A stretch of 64,000 bases of DNA from Hyphomonadaceae bacterium (GCA_022844345.1 JALHLU010000004.1:186001-250000), one strand, 5' to 3'. Counted from the first letter of the stretch, positions 35,098-43,621 are shown. Notes: generated from the sequence alone by a model not told the origin. Made by a program: numbers and translations.

Positions 35098-35182
35098 CTG
35101 TCGCGGTGGCGGGAACCTCGCGCCCCACGGGCCGTTATTTCCCCGAACGTAGGGGGCACCAACGGTTACGAAGGAGCGCGTT

Positions 35183-35362
35183 ATGAACAAGGACACGATC
35201 AAGGGTTCCATGAAGGAAACCGCCGGCAAGGTGCAGAAGGAGTTCGGCAAGGCTGTCAATTCGCCGAAGCACCAGATCGAAGGCGGCGCCAAGGAAACCG
35301 AAGGCAAGATGCAAAAAGGCGTCGGCCATCTCAAGGACGCGGCGAAGTCAGTCACCAGGTAG
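35183..35362 (+). CDS. CsbD-like general-stress protein
   Basis: This is a short gene of 59 codons. The product begins MNKDTIKGSMKETAGKVQKE and is rich in Lys, Glu, Gly and Lys-containing helices, exactly the CsbD/YjbJ type: small, hydrophilic, stress-induced proteins of unknown biochemical role. AAGGAG stands eight bases before the ATG. It is followed within 25 bp by a strong terminator, so it is probably a monocistronic stress gene. Confidence 0.88.
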   Translation: MNKDTIKGSMKETAGKVQKEFGKAVNSPKHQIEGGAKETEGKMQKGVGHLKDAAKSVTR

Positions 35363-35385
35363 CCTGACCGGCATTGTCGCAGCAG

Positions 35386-35412
35386 AGGCCCGGAGCTTGC
35401 TCCGGGCCTTTT
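35386..35412 (+). terminator. intrinsic terminator after the CsbD-like gene
   Basis: AGGCCCGGAG (35386-35395) pairs perfectly with CTCCGGGCCT (35400-35409) around a CTTG tetraloop, followed by TTTG TTG TTTG. It starts 24 bp after the CsbD-like stop codon. Confidence 0.85.
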
Positions 35413-35493
35413 GTTGTTTGTTACTCACCATTGCCAAGCCGTGGCTTTGCCGTGAACGCGGATTTGCTCTAGCAGGGCGGCCTCATCAGCGAG

Positions 35494-36456
35494 GTGCGTG
35501 GCGTGGAATCCGAGGCGGGGAAGGCAGGGGCATCGGCCCGCACGGCGCCGCGCCTGAGCGGCAACGCCCTGAGCTGGGCGGCGCTCTTGCTGCTGGTGGT
35601 GATCTGGGGGTCCACGTTTGCGGGGATCAGCCTCGGCGTCGAAACGATCACGCCGGCCTGGCTGGTGGCCGGGCGGTTGACCAGCGGCGCTTTCTTCCTT
35701 GCTGTCTGGATGCTTGGCGCGGGCTTGCTGCGCCCCCGGCCGCGGCAGACCCTTGCTTCGCGTCTCACTTTGCGGGCCATCGCGTGGTTCGCCCTCATCG
35801 GCATCGCGGCCACGATGGCGCCCTTCGTTCTCTATGCCCACGCAGCAGAGTCGGTCGGCACCGCCGTCATGGCGATCTGCAACGGCGGCACGCCATTCGC
35901 AACCGTCCTGATGGCGCACTTCCTTGTCGGAGACCGCCTCACCGCGCGCCGCGTGATTGGCGTCATGCTCGGCTTCCTGGGGCTTGTCGTGCTGGTGATC
36001 CCGGAGTTCAGCGATGGCGCCTATGCAAGCCTGATCGGCATCCTGCTGGCGATCATCGGCGCGTGGCTCTATGCGGTGGGAAATATTGCAACGCGACTTG
36101 CCCCGGCCATCGAGCCTGTGCTGGCGAGCTTCATCATCATCGCGATGGGCGCGGCTGCCGCGCTTGCCTATGCCGCTGTGATGGAGCCATTTCCGGTCAG
36201 TCCGAGCGCGGCGTCCATCACGGCCATGATCCTGCTTGGCCTGTTGCCCACTGCCTTCGCCATGTTCGTCTATGTATGGCTCATCCGCAGATCAGGCCCT
36301 GTCTTCGTCTCGTTCACCACCTACATGTCGCCGCTGTGGGCCACCGGCCTCGGCGTCCTGTTCCTTGGCGAGGAACTGCACTGGTCGATGGTCGGCGCAC
36401 TGGCGCTGATCCTCGCGGGTGTAGCTGTGGCGAACACACGTCGCAGAACGAGTTAA
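35494..36456 (+). CDS. EamA/DMT-family transporter (second copy)
   Basis: This is a 320-residue inner-membrane protein with about ten spans and two EamA repeats. The first starts LSWAALLLLVVIWGSTFAGISLG; the second ends GVLFLGEELHWSMVGALALILAGVAVANTRRR. The TPFATVLMAHFLVGDRLTARRV segment is typical. The frame opens at GTG 35494 with GAGG just before; a second GTG at 35503 is possible. The sequence is not closely like the DMT protein at 5131-6078 beyond fold features. It precedes the serC leader. The substrate is unknown. Confidence 0.85.
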   Translation: MRGVESEAGKAGASARTAPRLSGNALSWAALLLLVVIWGSTFAGISLGVETITPAWLVAGRLTSGAFFLAVWMLGAGLLRPRPRQTLASRLTLRAIAWFALIGIAATMAPFVLYAHAAESVGTAVMAICNGGTPFATVLMAHFLVGDRLTARRVIGVMLGFLGLVVLVIPEFSDGAYASLIGILLAIIGAWLYAVGNIATRLAPAIEPVLASFIIIAMGAAAALAYAAVMEPFPVSPSAASITAMILLGLLPTAFAMFVYVWLIRRSGPVFVSFTTYMSPLWATGLGVLFLGEELHWSMVGALALILAGVAVANTRRRTS

Positions 36457-36473
36457 TTGACGAAGCACGCGTT

Positions 36474-36537
36474 CGGGAGCATATCCCGCGCCGGGCCAGT
36501 CGCCCCCAACGGCGACCAGCCCATCTGTAAGGATGGG
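36474..36537 (+). promoter_or_regulatory. candidate serC leader RNA element (three hairpins)
   Basis: Three hairpins are stacked directly before serC: CGGGA/TCCCG (36474-36478 with 36484-36488), GTCGCC/GGCGAC (36499-36504 with 36511-36516), and CCCATC/GATGGG (36520-36525 with 36532-36537). The third stem includes the GGG of the GGGAG ribosome-binding site (36535-36539) of serC, so folding could block translation. A serC RNA motif upstream of serC is known in alphaproteobacteria; this element has the right position, but I have not compared it with the Rfam covariance model. Confidence 0.55.
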
Positions 36538-36547
36538 AGAAAAACAG

Positions 36548-37711
36548 ATGACGACTGCCGCCAAACCGGCGTTGCGCCCTGATCGTGCGCACTTTTCCTC
36601 GGGCCCGTGCGCCAAGCGCCCCGGCTGGAGCCCCGACAATCTCAAGCTGGAATCGCTGGGCCGGTCGCACCGGTCGAAGCTCGGCAAGTCGCGCCTGAAG
36701 CTGGCGATCGACAAGACCCGGGCAATTCTCAAAATCCCCGCCGACTACCGCATCGGCATCATGCCGGGCTCGGACACAGGCGCCATTGAGGCGGCCTTCT
36801 GGTCCATGCTTGGCGCGCGTCCGGTGGATGTGTTTGCGTTTGAAAGCTTCGGCGAAGACTGGGTCACCGACATCACCAAGCAGCTCAAGGTCGACGCCGC
36901 CACGCACAAGGCCGGCTACGGCCAGCTGCCGGATATGTCGAAGGCCCGCAAGGACGCAGACATCGTCTTCACCTGGAACGGCACCACCTCCGGCGTGAAG
37001 GTCCCCAATGGCGACTGGATCGCGGATGACCGCGAAGGCCTCACCTTCTGCGATGCCACCTCCGCCGTCTTCGCCATGGATATCCCGTGGTCCAAGATCG
37101 ATGTGCTGACCTATTCCTGGCAGAAAGTGCTGGGCGGCGAGGGCGCGCACGGCATCCTCATTTTGTCGCCCCGCGCGATCGAGCGCCTCAAGACCTACAC
37201 GCCAAAATGGCCGATGCCGAAACTGTTCCGCATGGCCAAGGGCGGTGAAGTCACCGAAGGCATTTTCGAGGGCGAGACGATCAACACCCCCTCCATGCTC
37301 GCCACCGAAGACTACCTCGACGCGCTCGGCTGGGTCGAAGGTCTCGGCGGCGTCGACGCCACCATCGCCCGCTCCAACGCAAACCTTGCCGTGCTCGAAG
37401 CGTGGGTCGCGAAAACGCCGTGGGTTGCATTCCTCGCGGCTGACAAATCCATCCGCTCGAACACCTCAGTCACGCTCTCGATCACCGATCCGCGCGTGGC
37501 CAAGCTGGACGATAAGGGCCAGCAGGACTTCGTGAAGAAGTTCGTCGCGGCGCTGGAAAAGGAAAACGCAGCCTACGACATCGGCGGCTACAAGGCGGCC
37601 CCCCCGGGCCTGCGCATCTGGTGCGGCGCGACGGTGGAAGCGGCTGATCTCGAAAAGCTCACGCCGTGGCTCGACTGGGCGTTTGAAACGACGGTGGCGG
37701 AACTCTCCTAA
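36548..37711 (+). CDS. serC: phosphoserine aminotransferase
   Basis: This is a 387-residue PLP enzyme of the alphaproteobacterial SerC type, converting 3-phosphohydroxypyruvate and glutamate to phosphoserine. Landmarks are [12 protein letters not shown], the PLP-binding Lys in [25 protein letters not shown], and [15 protein letters not shown] 36548 has GGGAG eight bases upstream inside hairpin 3 of the leader. The cognate serA lies 2.3 kb downstream, separated by three unrelated genes that share its direction, so serC and serA may not form a simple operon here. Confidence 0.95.
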   Translation: MTTAAKPALRPDRAHFSSGPCAKRPGWSPDNLKLESLGRSHRSKLGKSRLKLAIDKTRAILKIPADYRIGIMPGSDTGAIEAAFWSMLGARPVDVFAFESFGEDWVTDITKQLKVDAATHKAGYGQLPDMSKARKDADIVFTWNGTTSGVKVPNGDWIADDREGLTFCDATSAVFAMDIPWSKIDVLTYSWQKVLGGEGAHGILILSPRAIERLKTYTPKWPMPKLFRMAKGGEVTEGIFEGETINTPSMLATEDYLDALGWVEGLGGVDATIARSNANLAVLEAWVAKTPWVAFLAADKSIRSNTSVTLSITDPRVAKLDDKGQQDFVKKFVAALEKENAAYDIGGYKAAPPGLRIWCGATVEAADLEKLTPWLDWAFETTVAELS

Positions 37712-37712
37712 C

Positions 37713-37817
37713 TGTCATTCCGGGCGAAGGCGCGTAGCGCCGCAGACCCGGACCCCAGGGGCGACGTTCACGCTCGCAGCTCCTGGGTTCCGGCTCTCCG
37801 CTCCGGCCGGAATGACA
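37713..37817. repeat. 105-bp intergenic palindromic element
   Basis: The ends are perfect inverted repeats: TGTCATTCCGG (37713-37723) and CCGGAATGACA (37807-37817). Inside them CCGGACCCCAGGG and CCTGGGTTCCGG are again nearly complementary, so the element can fold into one long hairpin. This resembles the dispersed intergenic repeats common in alphaproteobacteria (start TGTCATTCC). A partial copy is at 12781-12836. Confidence 0.75.
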
Positions 37818-37831
37818 CCGAGGTGAAAGCT

Positions 37832-38128
37832 ATGGCTCAGGAAACCTCCCACACCATCCGCGAATGGGGCGACGCCACCTTCGGCGAGGCGCGCGATCTC
37901 ACCGCGCTCGTCGCCCGCGCGCGCGGCGAGATGGACGAACTCGAACAGGCTCTCCGCACAGGTGACATGTCCGAAGCGGGCAGGGAGGCTGCCGATGTCG
38001 TCATCCTGCTGCATCGCCTTGTCGGTCTTCTCGGAATGGACCTCAACGAACAGGTCGACGCCAAGATGGCGGTCAACCGCGCCCGCAAATGGAAAGCGGC
38101 GGGAGACGGGACGGGCGGCCATGTCTGA
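37832..38128 (+). CDS. MazG-like nucleotide pyrophosphohydrolase-type protein
   Basis: This is a 98-residue all-helical protein. The pattern EMDELEQAL, followed after about 15 residues by EAGREAADVVILLHRL, reproduces the E-x-x-E ... E-x-x-D metal-binding spacing of MazG and dUTPase-like NTP pyrophosphohydrolases. It is a single MazG domain and so smaller than full MazG. ATG 37832 with GAGGTG upstream is preferred; the GTG at 37823 is an alternative. Its stop overlaps the start of the GNAT gene by eight bases, so the two are probably translated together. The nucleotide substrate is unknown. Confidence 0.7.
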   Translation: MAQETSHTIREWGDATFGEARDLTALVARARGEMDELEQALRTGDMSEAGREAADVVILLHRLVGLLGMDLNEQVDAKMAVNRARKWKAAGDGTGGHV

Positions 38129-38717
38129 AGCGGAAAAGGCGCCGCGCCACATCACACTGGAGATCGCGGGCAAGCACACGTTGACGCTGCGCGCCGCGAC
38201 GCACGACGACATCCCTGTGCTCGAACGCTGGGACCGCGACCCCACCGTGATCGCGATGACCAGCGATGACCCTGACGAAACCGTCGCCTTTGGCGACGAC
38301 AATGACTGGGCCGAGAACATCGATCTCTACGAGCGCGACGTCTGGGAATACTGGATCGCGGAAATTGACGGCCGCCCCATCGGCGCCATGCAGCTGTGCG
38401 ATCCGCACAAGGAGCCGACGCACTACTGGGGCGAGATCGAACCCAACCTCCGTGCGCTCGACATCTGGATTGGCGAACCGGGCGCGCGCGGCCGCGGCTA
38501 TGGCGAGAGCATGATGCGTCTTGGCCTGGTCTGCGCGTTCGAGGACCCGGCCGTTACCGCTGTGCTGGTCGATCCGCTCGCGTCGAATCCTCGCGCTCAC
38601 AAATTCTATCAGCGCATCGGCTTCGCGCCGGCTGAACGCCGCATGTTCGGCGAGGACGACACGCTGGTACACAAGCTCACTCGCGATGACTGGGAGGCCC
38701 AGCATGAGCAGGGTTGA
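38121..38717 (+). CDS. GNAT-family N-acetyltransferase
   Basis: This is a 198-residue acetyltransferase. The acetyl-CoA-binding region has the GNAT motif A pattern in IGEPGARGRGYGESMMRLGLV (Gly-x-Gly-x-Gly type), and the motif B loop NPRAHKFYQRIGF is characteristic. The overall layout resembles AAC(6')-like enzymes, but acceptor identity cannot be deduced from sequence. It begins within the last codons of the MazG-like gene (eight-base overlap), and the two may be an operon. The frame extends upstream in the wrong context, so ATG 38121 is used. Confidence 0.87.
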   Translation: MSEAEKAPRHITLEIAGKHTLTLRAATHDDIPVLERWDRDPTVIAMTSDDPDETVAFGDDNDWAENIDLYERDVWEYWIAEIDGRPIGAMQLCDPHKEPTHYWGEIEPNLRALDIWIGEPGARGRGYGESMMRLGLVCAFEDPAVTAVLVDPLASNPRAHKFYQRIGFAPAERRMFGEDDTLVHKLTRDDWEAQHEQG

Positions 38718-38787
38718 ATGCGCGATCGCTGTCACGCGCCTGTCGGCGTGCGGCGCGAAGGTGGCTTTTCCCGAAGGAGGAAACGCC

Positions 38788-39972
38788 ATGACCCGTACTG
38801 CCCTTGCCTCAGCGTCCCTGCTGGTCCTTGCCGCCTGTAACGAGGCGCCTGCCGATACCGCTGCTTCCTGCCGCCTCGATGTGGCCACTGCCGCTGAAGC
38901 CGGGGAAGGCTGTGCGCGCGGCTGGATAGACGCAAACCTGCGCATGAACGACATCCAGACCCTCGGCACGCACAACAGTTACAAGGACTGGATCGCACCC
39001 GAAGAGTTCGCAATATTCATGGCGACCGCGCCAAAATCCGCTCCCGCGCTGGAATATGGGCACGAGCCCCTCGCGGCGCAGCTGGACTGGGGCATTCGCC
39101 AGTTTGAGATCGACATTCTGCACGACCCGCAAGGCGGCATGTTCCTCGATCCCCTGCTGCGCCGGCAGGCGATAGCCGCAGGCAAGGAGACGCCGGAGCT
39201 TGCCTTCAAGGACGCGCTCGCAAAGCCCGGCTTCAAGGTGATGCACGTTCCCGATCTCGATTATCGCACGACCTGCCCGACGCTGGTGGCGTGCCTGACC
39301 CAGATTCGTGACTGGTCCGCCGCGCATCCTGACCACACGCCGATGTTTATCATGTTGAACACCAAGGAGACGCCGGCCTCGTGGGACGGAGCCACGCCCG
39401 TGCTCGCGTTCGACGCAGCGGCCTATGACGCGCTGGACGCAGAAGTGCTCAGCGTCTTCCCGCGCGAGGCGCTGATCACGCCGGCCGACATCAAGGGTGA
39501 CAACGCCACCGTGCGCGAAGGCGTGCTCGCCAACAACTGGCCGGTGCTGGGCGAGGCGCGCGGCCGCGTGATGATCGGCATCCTCGCCAGCCGGGAATCG
39601 ACAGAACCCTATCGCAACGGGCCTGGCGGAATCGCGGCCCGGCCCATGTTCGTACGCGCGGTTTCGACCGATCCGGACGCAGCCTGGCTGATGTGGGACG
39701 ATCCCATCGCCAACCAGGAAGCCATCCGGCAGGCCGTGCGCGACGGTTTCATCGTGCGCACGCGCACCGAGCAGAACACGGTTGAGCCTCGCGCCAATAC
39801 GACGGAGAAGCGCGAGGCGGCGTTTGCGTCGAGCGGCCAGTTCGTCTCAACCGACTACTACAAGCCCAACCCGAAGTTCAGCGATTTCTCTGTCGCCTTG
39901 CCGGGCGGCGGCGTTGTGCGCTGCAACCCGCTTCGCGTGCCCACCGCCTGCGGCGAGCACACAGTCGAATGA
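38788..39972 (+). CDS. phosphoinositide-specific phospholipase C-type lipoprotein
   Basis: This is a 394-residue protein with a lipoprotein signal (lipobox LAAC near residue 16). The catalytic core has LGTHNSYKDW (first catalytic His), QLDWGIRQFEIDIL, and a second conserved His in FKVMHVPDLDYRT, with FIMLNTKET downstream; this is the Ca2+-dependent PI-PLC-C1-like TIM-barrel pattern. Such enzymes in proteobacteria are secreted or surface-bound phosphodiesterases; the natural lipid substrate is unknown. GGAGG stands seven bases before ATG 38788. It is located between serC and serA. Confidence 0.82.
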   Translation: MTRTALASASLLVLAACNEAPADTAASCRLDVATAAEAGEGCARGWIDANLRMNDIQTLGTHNSYKDWIAPEEFAIFMATAPKSAPALEYGHEPLAAQLDWGIRQFEIDILHDPQGGMFLDPLLRRQAIAAGKETPELAFKDALAKPGFKVMHVPDLDYRTTCPTLVACLTQIRDWSAAHPDHTPMFIMLNTKETPASWDGATPVLAFDAAAYDALDAEVLSVFPREALITPADIKGDNATVREGVLANNWPVLGEARGRVMIGILASRESTEPYRNGPGGIAARPMFVRAVSTDPDAAWLMWDDPIANQEAIRQAVRDGFIVRTRTEQNTVEPRANTTEKREAAFASSGQFVSTDYYKPNPKFSDFSVALPGGGVVRCNPLRVPTACGEHTVE

Positions 39973-40010
39973 CAACCGCGTCTCAAAGACAGACTAACCA
40001 GGAGTTCTGA

Positions 40011-41585
40011 ATGCCTAAAGTTCTCATCGCCGACGATCTTGCCCCCGGCGCCGCCGACATTTTCCGCAATCGCGGCATCGAGGTGGACTTCAAGGTCGGC
40101 CTCAAGAAGGACGAGCTGATCAGGATCATCGGCGAGTATGATGGCCTCGCCGTCCGCTCCGCCTGCAAGCCCGACAAGGACGTGATCGCCGCCGGAACCA
40201 AGCTGAAGGTCATCGGCCGCGCCGGCATCGGCGTCGACAATGTCGATGTGAAAGCCGCAACCGCCAAGGGCGTCATCGTGATGAACACGCCGTTCGGCAA
40301 CGCCATCACCACGGCCGAGCACGCCATCGCCATGATGTTCTCCGCCGCCCGCCAGATCCCGTCCGCCAGCCAGCGCACCATCGCCGGCGAATGGCCGAAA
40401 AAGGACTATATCGGCATCGAGCTCTACGCGAAGACGCTGGGCCTCATCGGCGCCGGCAATATCGGCTCCATCGTTGCGGATCGCGCGCTGGGCCTCAAGA
40501 TGAAAGTCGTCGCCTACGACCCCTTCCTCACGGCCGAACGCGCCACGCAACTCGGCGTCGAGAAAGTGGAGCTCGACGAGCTGCTCGCCCGCGCCGACGT
40601 CATCACGCTGCATACGCCGCTCACCGATCAGACGCGCAACATCCTCTCCGCCGAGAACCTCGCAAAGACGAAGAAGGGCGTGATCCTCATCAACTGCGCC
40701 CGTGGCGGTCTTGCTGACGAAGCCGCGGTTCGCGCTGGTCTTGAGAGCGGACACATCGGCGCGGCCGCTTTCGACGTGTTTCTTGAGGAACCGGCTAAAA
40801 CCAACGTGCTGTTCGGCGCCCCGAACTTTATCGCCACGCCCCACCTTGGCGCCTCGACCGTCGAAGCGCAGGACAATGTCGCCTTCCAGGTCGCCGAACA
40901 GATGGCGGACTACCTGCTGACCGGCGCTGTCTCCAACGCGCTCAACACGCCGTCAGTCACCGCCGAAGAAGCGCCGAAGCTGAAACCTTTCGTCGCGCTT
41001 GCCGAAAAGCTCGGCCAGTTCGCCGGCCAGGTCGCCGATGGCGGCCTGTCGGAAGTCGAAATCGAATACGAAGGCGCCGTAACGCAACTCAACCGCAAGC
41101 CGCTCACCTCCGCGGCGCTCGCCGGCCTGCTGCGTCCCTTCCTCGCCGAAGTAAACATGGTCTCGGCCCCCGCCATCCTGCAGGAGCGCGGTGGTTCGCT
41201 GAAGGAGTCCACGAACGACGCCAGCGCGGTCTACGACTCGCTGATCCGCGTCAAGGTGAAGGTCGAAGGCAAGTGGCGCTCGGTCGCAGGCGCTATCGTG
41301 GGCGGTCGTCCGCGTATCGTGGAAGTGAAGGGCATGCAGCTCGAAGCCGACTTCCAGCCCTTCATGCTGTTCGTCAACAACTCGGACAAGCCGGGCTTCA
41401 TCGGCGCCATGGCCGGTCTGTTGGGCGACGCCAAGGTCAACATCGCGACCTTCAACCTCGGCCGCGAAGCGAGCGGCGGCGACGCCATCGCCATTGTCGG
41501 CGTGGACCAGGATGTACCCGAAGCGACGCTGGAAGCCATCAAGGCGCTGCCGCAGGTACGCTATGTGAAGGTGCTGAAGTTCTAG
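40011..41585 (+). CDS. serA: D-3-phosphoglycerate dehydrogenase
   Basis: This is a 524-residue enzyme for the first step of serine synthesis, oxidising 3-phosphoglycerate with NAD+. The NAD-binding loop is GLIGAGNIGS near residue 145, the substrate Arg lies in NCARGGLADE, the catalytic His in ATPHLGAST, an intervening ASB-like domain follows, and a C-terminal ACT domain (VNNSDKPGFIGAMAGLLGDAKVNIATF) suggests serine feedback. AGGAG precedes the start. It is separated from serC by MazG, GNAT and PLC genes, all in the same orientation. Confidence 0.96.
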   Translation: MPKVLIADDLAPGAADIFRNRGIEVDFKVGLKKDELIRIIGEYDGLAVRSACKPDKDVIAAGTKLKVIGRAGIGVDNVDVKAATAKGVIVMNTPFGNAITTAEHAIAMMFSAARQIPSASQRTIAGEWPKKDYIGIELYAKTLGLIGAGNIGSIVADRALGLKMKVVAYDPFLTAERATQLGVEKVELDELLARADVITLHTPLTDQTRNILSAENLAKTKKGVILINCARGGLADEAAVRAGLESGHIGAAAFDVFLEEPAKTNVLFGAPNFIATPHLGASTVEAQDNVAFQVAEQMADYLLTGAVSNALNTPSVTAEEAPKLKPFVALAEKLGQFAGQVADGGLSEVEIEYEGAVTQLNRKPLTSAALAGLLRPFLAEVNMVSAPAILQERGGSLKESTNDASAVYDSLIRVKVKVEGKWRSVAGAIVGGRPRIVEVKGMQLEADFQPFMLFVNNSDKPGFIGAMAGLLGDAKVNIATFNLGREASGGDAIAIVGVDQDVPEATLEAIKALPQVRYVKVLKF

Positions 41586-41635
41586 GTCTGCAAGGACAGT
41601 TGGAATTGCGCGGCGGTGCGGCTAGCCTCGGCTGG

Positions 41636-42358
41636 ATGAACCGCCGCGCTTTCATTGCCGCACTTGGAGCGTCCGCCGCAGCCCCCGCGCTCGCGCAGAC
41701 AGCGCCAGCTGCGCCTGCGCCGCTGTTCTACTATGCGGGACAGGCCGGCCGCCTCACCAGCGATCGCGACAGGCAGGGCGGCAACCCGTTCGCCTCGGCG
41801 TTGTGCGAGGTGTTGCCCGAGCTGCCGCTGACGCTTGAAGCCTTCGGCGGCCGGATGGCGCTGGCCAATTCGCTGCATAGCCGCGGCTGGCAGAACATCC
41901 AGATGCCGCGCAAGCTACCTGATCCCAAATTGAAACTGGGCCGGGCAGACCAAAGCCGCCGCGCGCTGGTGCTGATCAATGCCGACTATTCGAAGTCGGA
42001 CGCCTATTCGCTGCCGGGCGCGCGGTTCGATGCGCGGCGCGTACCCGATGCGTTGCAGGCGGCGGGCTTCGAGACAACGCTGGCGCTCGACGCTGGCGTT
42101 GAAGGCGCGCGCGCGGCGATGGCGGCGTTTGCTGCGCAATCGGCTGATGCCGATGTCTCACTGGTCTATGTTGGCGGCCATGGTCTGCAGCGCAAGCGCA
42201 CTGTCTACTGGATGATGGGCGATTATCCCGGGCGCGACTCGAAATGGCTGGCGACTCACGCCATCTCGCTGGACGAGATCGGAACAGCGGGCAGGGCGCG
42301 GCAGGCGAACCTGGTGCTCTATGCGTCCTGCCGCGATGATCCCTTCCTGGGAAAGTGA
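41636..42358 (+). CDS. exported caspase-like (peptidase C14) protein with apparently permuted segments
   Basis: This is a 240-residue protein with a twin-arginine-like signal (MNRRAFIAALGASAAAPALA). Residues 105-185 look like the first half of a caspase-type p20 domain: ALVLINADY, LPGARFDARRVPDALQAAGFE, VSLVYVGGHG (His182). The last residues, VLYASCRDDPFLGK, hold the expected Cys232, and then the protein stops. The N-terminal part, FYYAGQAGRLTSDRDRQGGNPFASALCEVL (about residues 31-60), resembles the segment that normally follows the catalytic Cys in such enzymes (APGQ...GRNSPF..AL). The order is thus reversed compared with usual caspases. It could be a real permutation or only a pattern coincidence. 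Confidence 0.7.
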   Translation: MNRRAFIAALGASAAAPALAQTAPAAPAPLFYYAGQAGRLTSDRDRQGGNPFASALCEVLPELPLTLEAFGGRMALANSLHSRGWQNIQMPRKLPDPKLKLGRADQSRRALVLINADYSKSDAYSLPGARFDARRVPDALQAAGFETTLALDAGVEGARAAMAAFAAQSADADVSLVYVGGHGLQRKRTVYWMMGDYPGRDSKWLATHAISLDEIGTAGRARQANLVLYASCRDDPFLGK

Positions 42359-42364
42359 AGAACG

Positions 42365-42718
42365 ATGGACGCCGACAGCGCACAGCAATTCGCCCGCGAA
42401 TGGGTGAAGGCGTGGAATGACCATGACCTGGCTGCCATCCTCGCCCACTACGCCGAGGACGTCGTCTTCCATTCGCCCCGCATTCGCATGGTGACGGGCC
42501 GCGACATTGATTTCGTAACCGGCAAGGACGCCCTGCGCAGCTATTGGGCCGCCGCGCTGGAGCGGGCCCGCGATCTCTATTTCGAGGTCGATCACGTGCT
42601 GGCCGGTTCGGGCGCGCTCACCATCGTCTACACCAACCATCGCCAGCAGACGGTCGCCGAGACATTCGTGTTCAACGCCGCCGGCAAGGTTGAGCGTTCA
42701 ATCGCGGCGTATGGCTGA
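42365..42718 (+). CDS. NTF2/SnoaL-like protein
   Basis: This is a 117-residue small cytoplasmic protein with the NTF2-like cone-fold pattern: a helical N-terminus FAREWVKAWNDHDLAAILAHYAEDVVFHSP, then DFVTGKDALRSYW, DLYFEVDHVLAGSGALTIVYTNHRQQTVAETFVFNAAGKV. Such proteins are enzymes or binding proteins of varied function. It begins six bases after the caspase-like gene stop and is probably co-transcribed, although the two products are likely in different compartments. Substrate unknown. Confidence 0.8.
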   Translation: MDADSAQQFAREWVKAWNDHDLAAILAHYAEDVVFHSPRIRMVTGRDIDFVTGKDALRSYWAAALERARDLYFEVDHVLAGSGALTIVYTNHRQQTVAETFVFNAAGKVERSIAAYG

Positions 42719-42725
42719 GCGGTCT

Positions 42726-43451
42726 TCAGCGCGCGCGCTTTGGCGGCCGGCGGCGCGCGGCGGCTGCCACCTTCAACCTGACAACGGCCTTGGGCGGCGC
42801 CTTCTTCGGCTTGGCCTTCTTTGCAGAGCCAGGCTTTGCGGTCACGGTTCTCGCCGCCTTTGCCTTCGCCACGGGCCAGCGGCCGGTCTCTTCCTCCCAG
42901 TGGCGGCGGCATAGCGAGACGTACATCGACTTCTCGATGCCGACCTGCTCGCCGCTGGTCACGGCGCGGCCATCGGGGCTGTGGCGCACCACCATCGTCG
43001 CCTTGTGGCCGCAGTGGCAGATGGTGCGAATCTCGCGCAGGTTGTCCGCGATGGCGAGGAGTTCTGACGATCCCTCGAACAGCTGGCCGCGAAAGTCCGT
43101 GCGCAGGCCAAAGCACATCACTGGAATATCCAGCCGGTCGGCCACGCGCGCCAGCTGCCACACCTGTTCGCGGCTGAGGAACTGCGCCTCGTCGACGAAT
43201 ACGCAGTCGAGCCGCTTGCGCTTGTGCTCCTTCGCAATCCACGCATAGAGGTCGTCCGCCGCCGAATAGAGGTGTGCGTCCGCATGGATGCCGATGCGCG
43301 AGCTGATGCGGCCCGCATCCGCCTTGGCATAGAGGGCGGAGGTGAACAGCATCGTCCGCATGCCGCGTTCATTGTAGTTCCACGACGCCTGCAGCAGCAG
43401 GGTCGACTTGCCCGCATTCATCGCGGCGTAGGAGAAATACAGCTTGGACAT
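42726..43451 (-). CDS. tdk: thymidine kinase with basic Ala/Lys/Pro tail
   Basis: This is a 241-residue type II thymidine kinase, which phosphorylates thymidine in the salvage pathway. The Walker A motif is in FSYAAMNAGKSTLLLQ, the DEAQFLS motif holds the catalytic Glu, and two zinc Cys pairs (TICHCGHKA and SLCRRHW) are recognisable. After about residue 190 a tail of roughly 45 residues is rich in Ala, Lys, Pro and Arg (AKAARTVTAKPGSAKKAKPKK... ending PPKRAR), absent from ordinary bacterial Tdk (about 190-200 residues). The start ATG 43451 fits the family; the upstream frame is spurious. Confidence 0.92.
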   Translation of the reverse strand: MSKLYFSYAAMNAGKSTLLLQASWNYNERGMRTMLFTSALYAKADAGRISSRIGIHADAHLYSAADDLYAWIAKEHKRKRLDCVFVDEAQFLSREQVWQLARVADRLDIPVMCFGLRTDFRGQLFEGSSELLAIADNLREIRTICHCGHKATMVVRHSPDGRAVTSGEQVGIEKSMYVSLCRRHWEEETGRWPVAKAKAARTVTAKPGSAKKAKPKKAPPKAVVRLKVAAAARRRPPKRAR

Positions 43452-43621
43452 GGCAGGCGCTTTTTGCATCGCCGGCAGGCCCAAGGCCAGCCCCGACTGT
43501 GCGAAACACGGGGGAAACCTGCGGGCGTCACGTTTGCGGCCCTGCGGCTCACCCGCCATGCTGACAACATGCGCGGCGCTGGTGGTCCTGACGACACGCT
43601 GCCAGTCAGCAGCCGGGCGTC

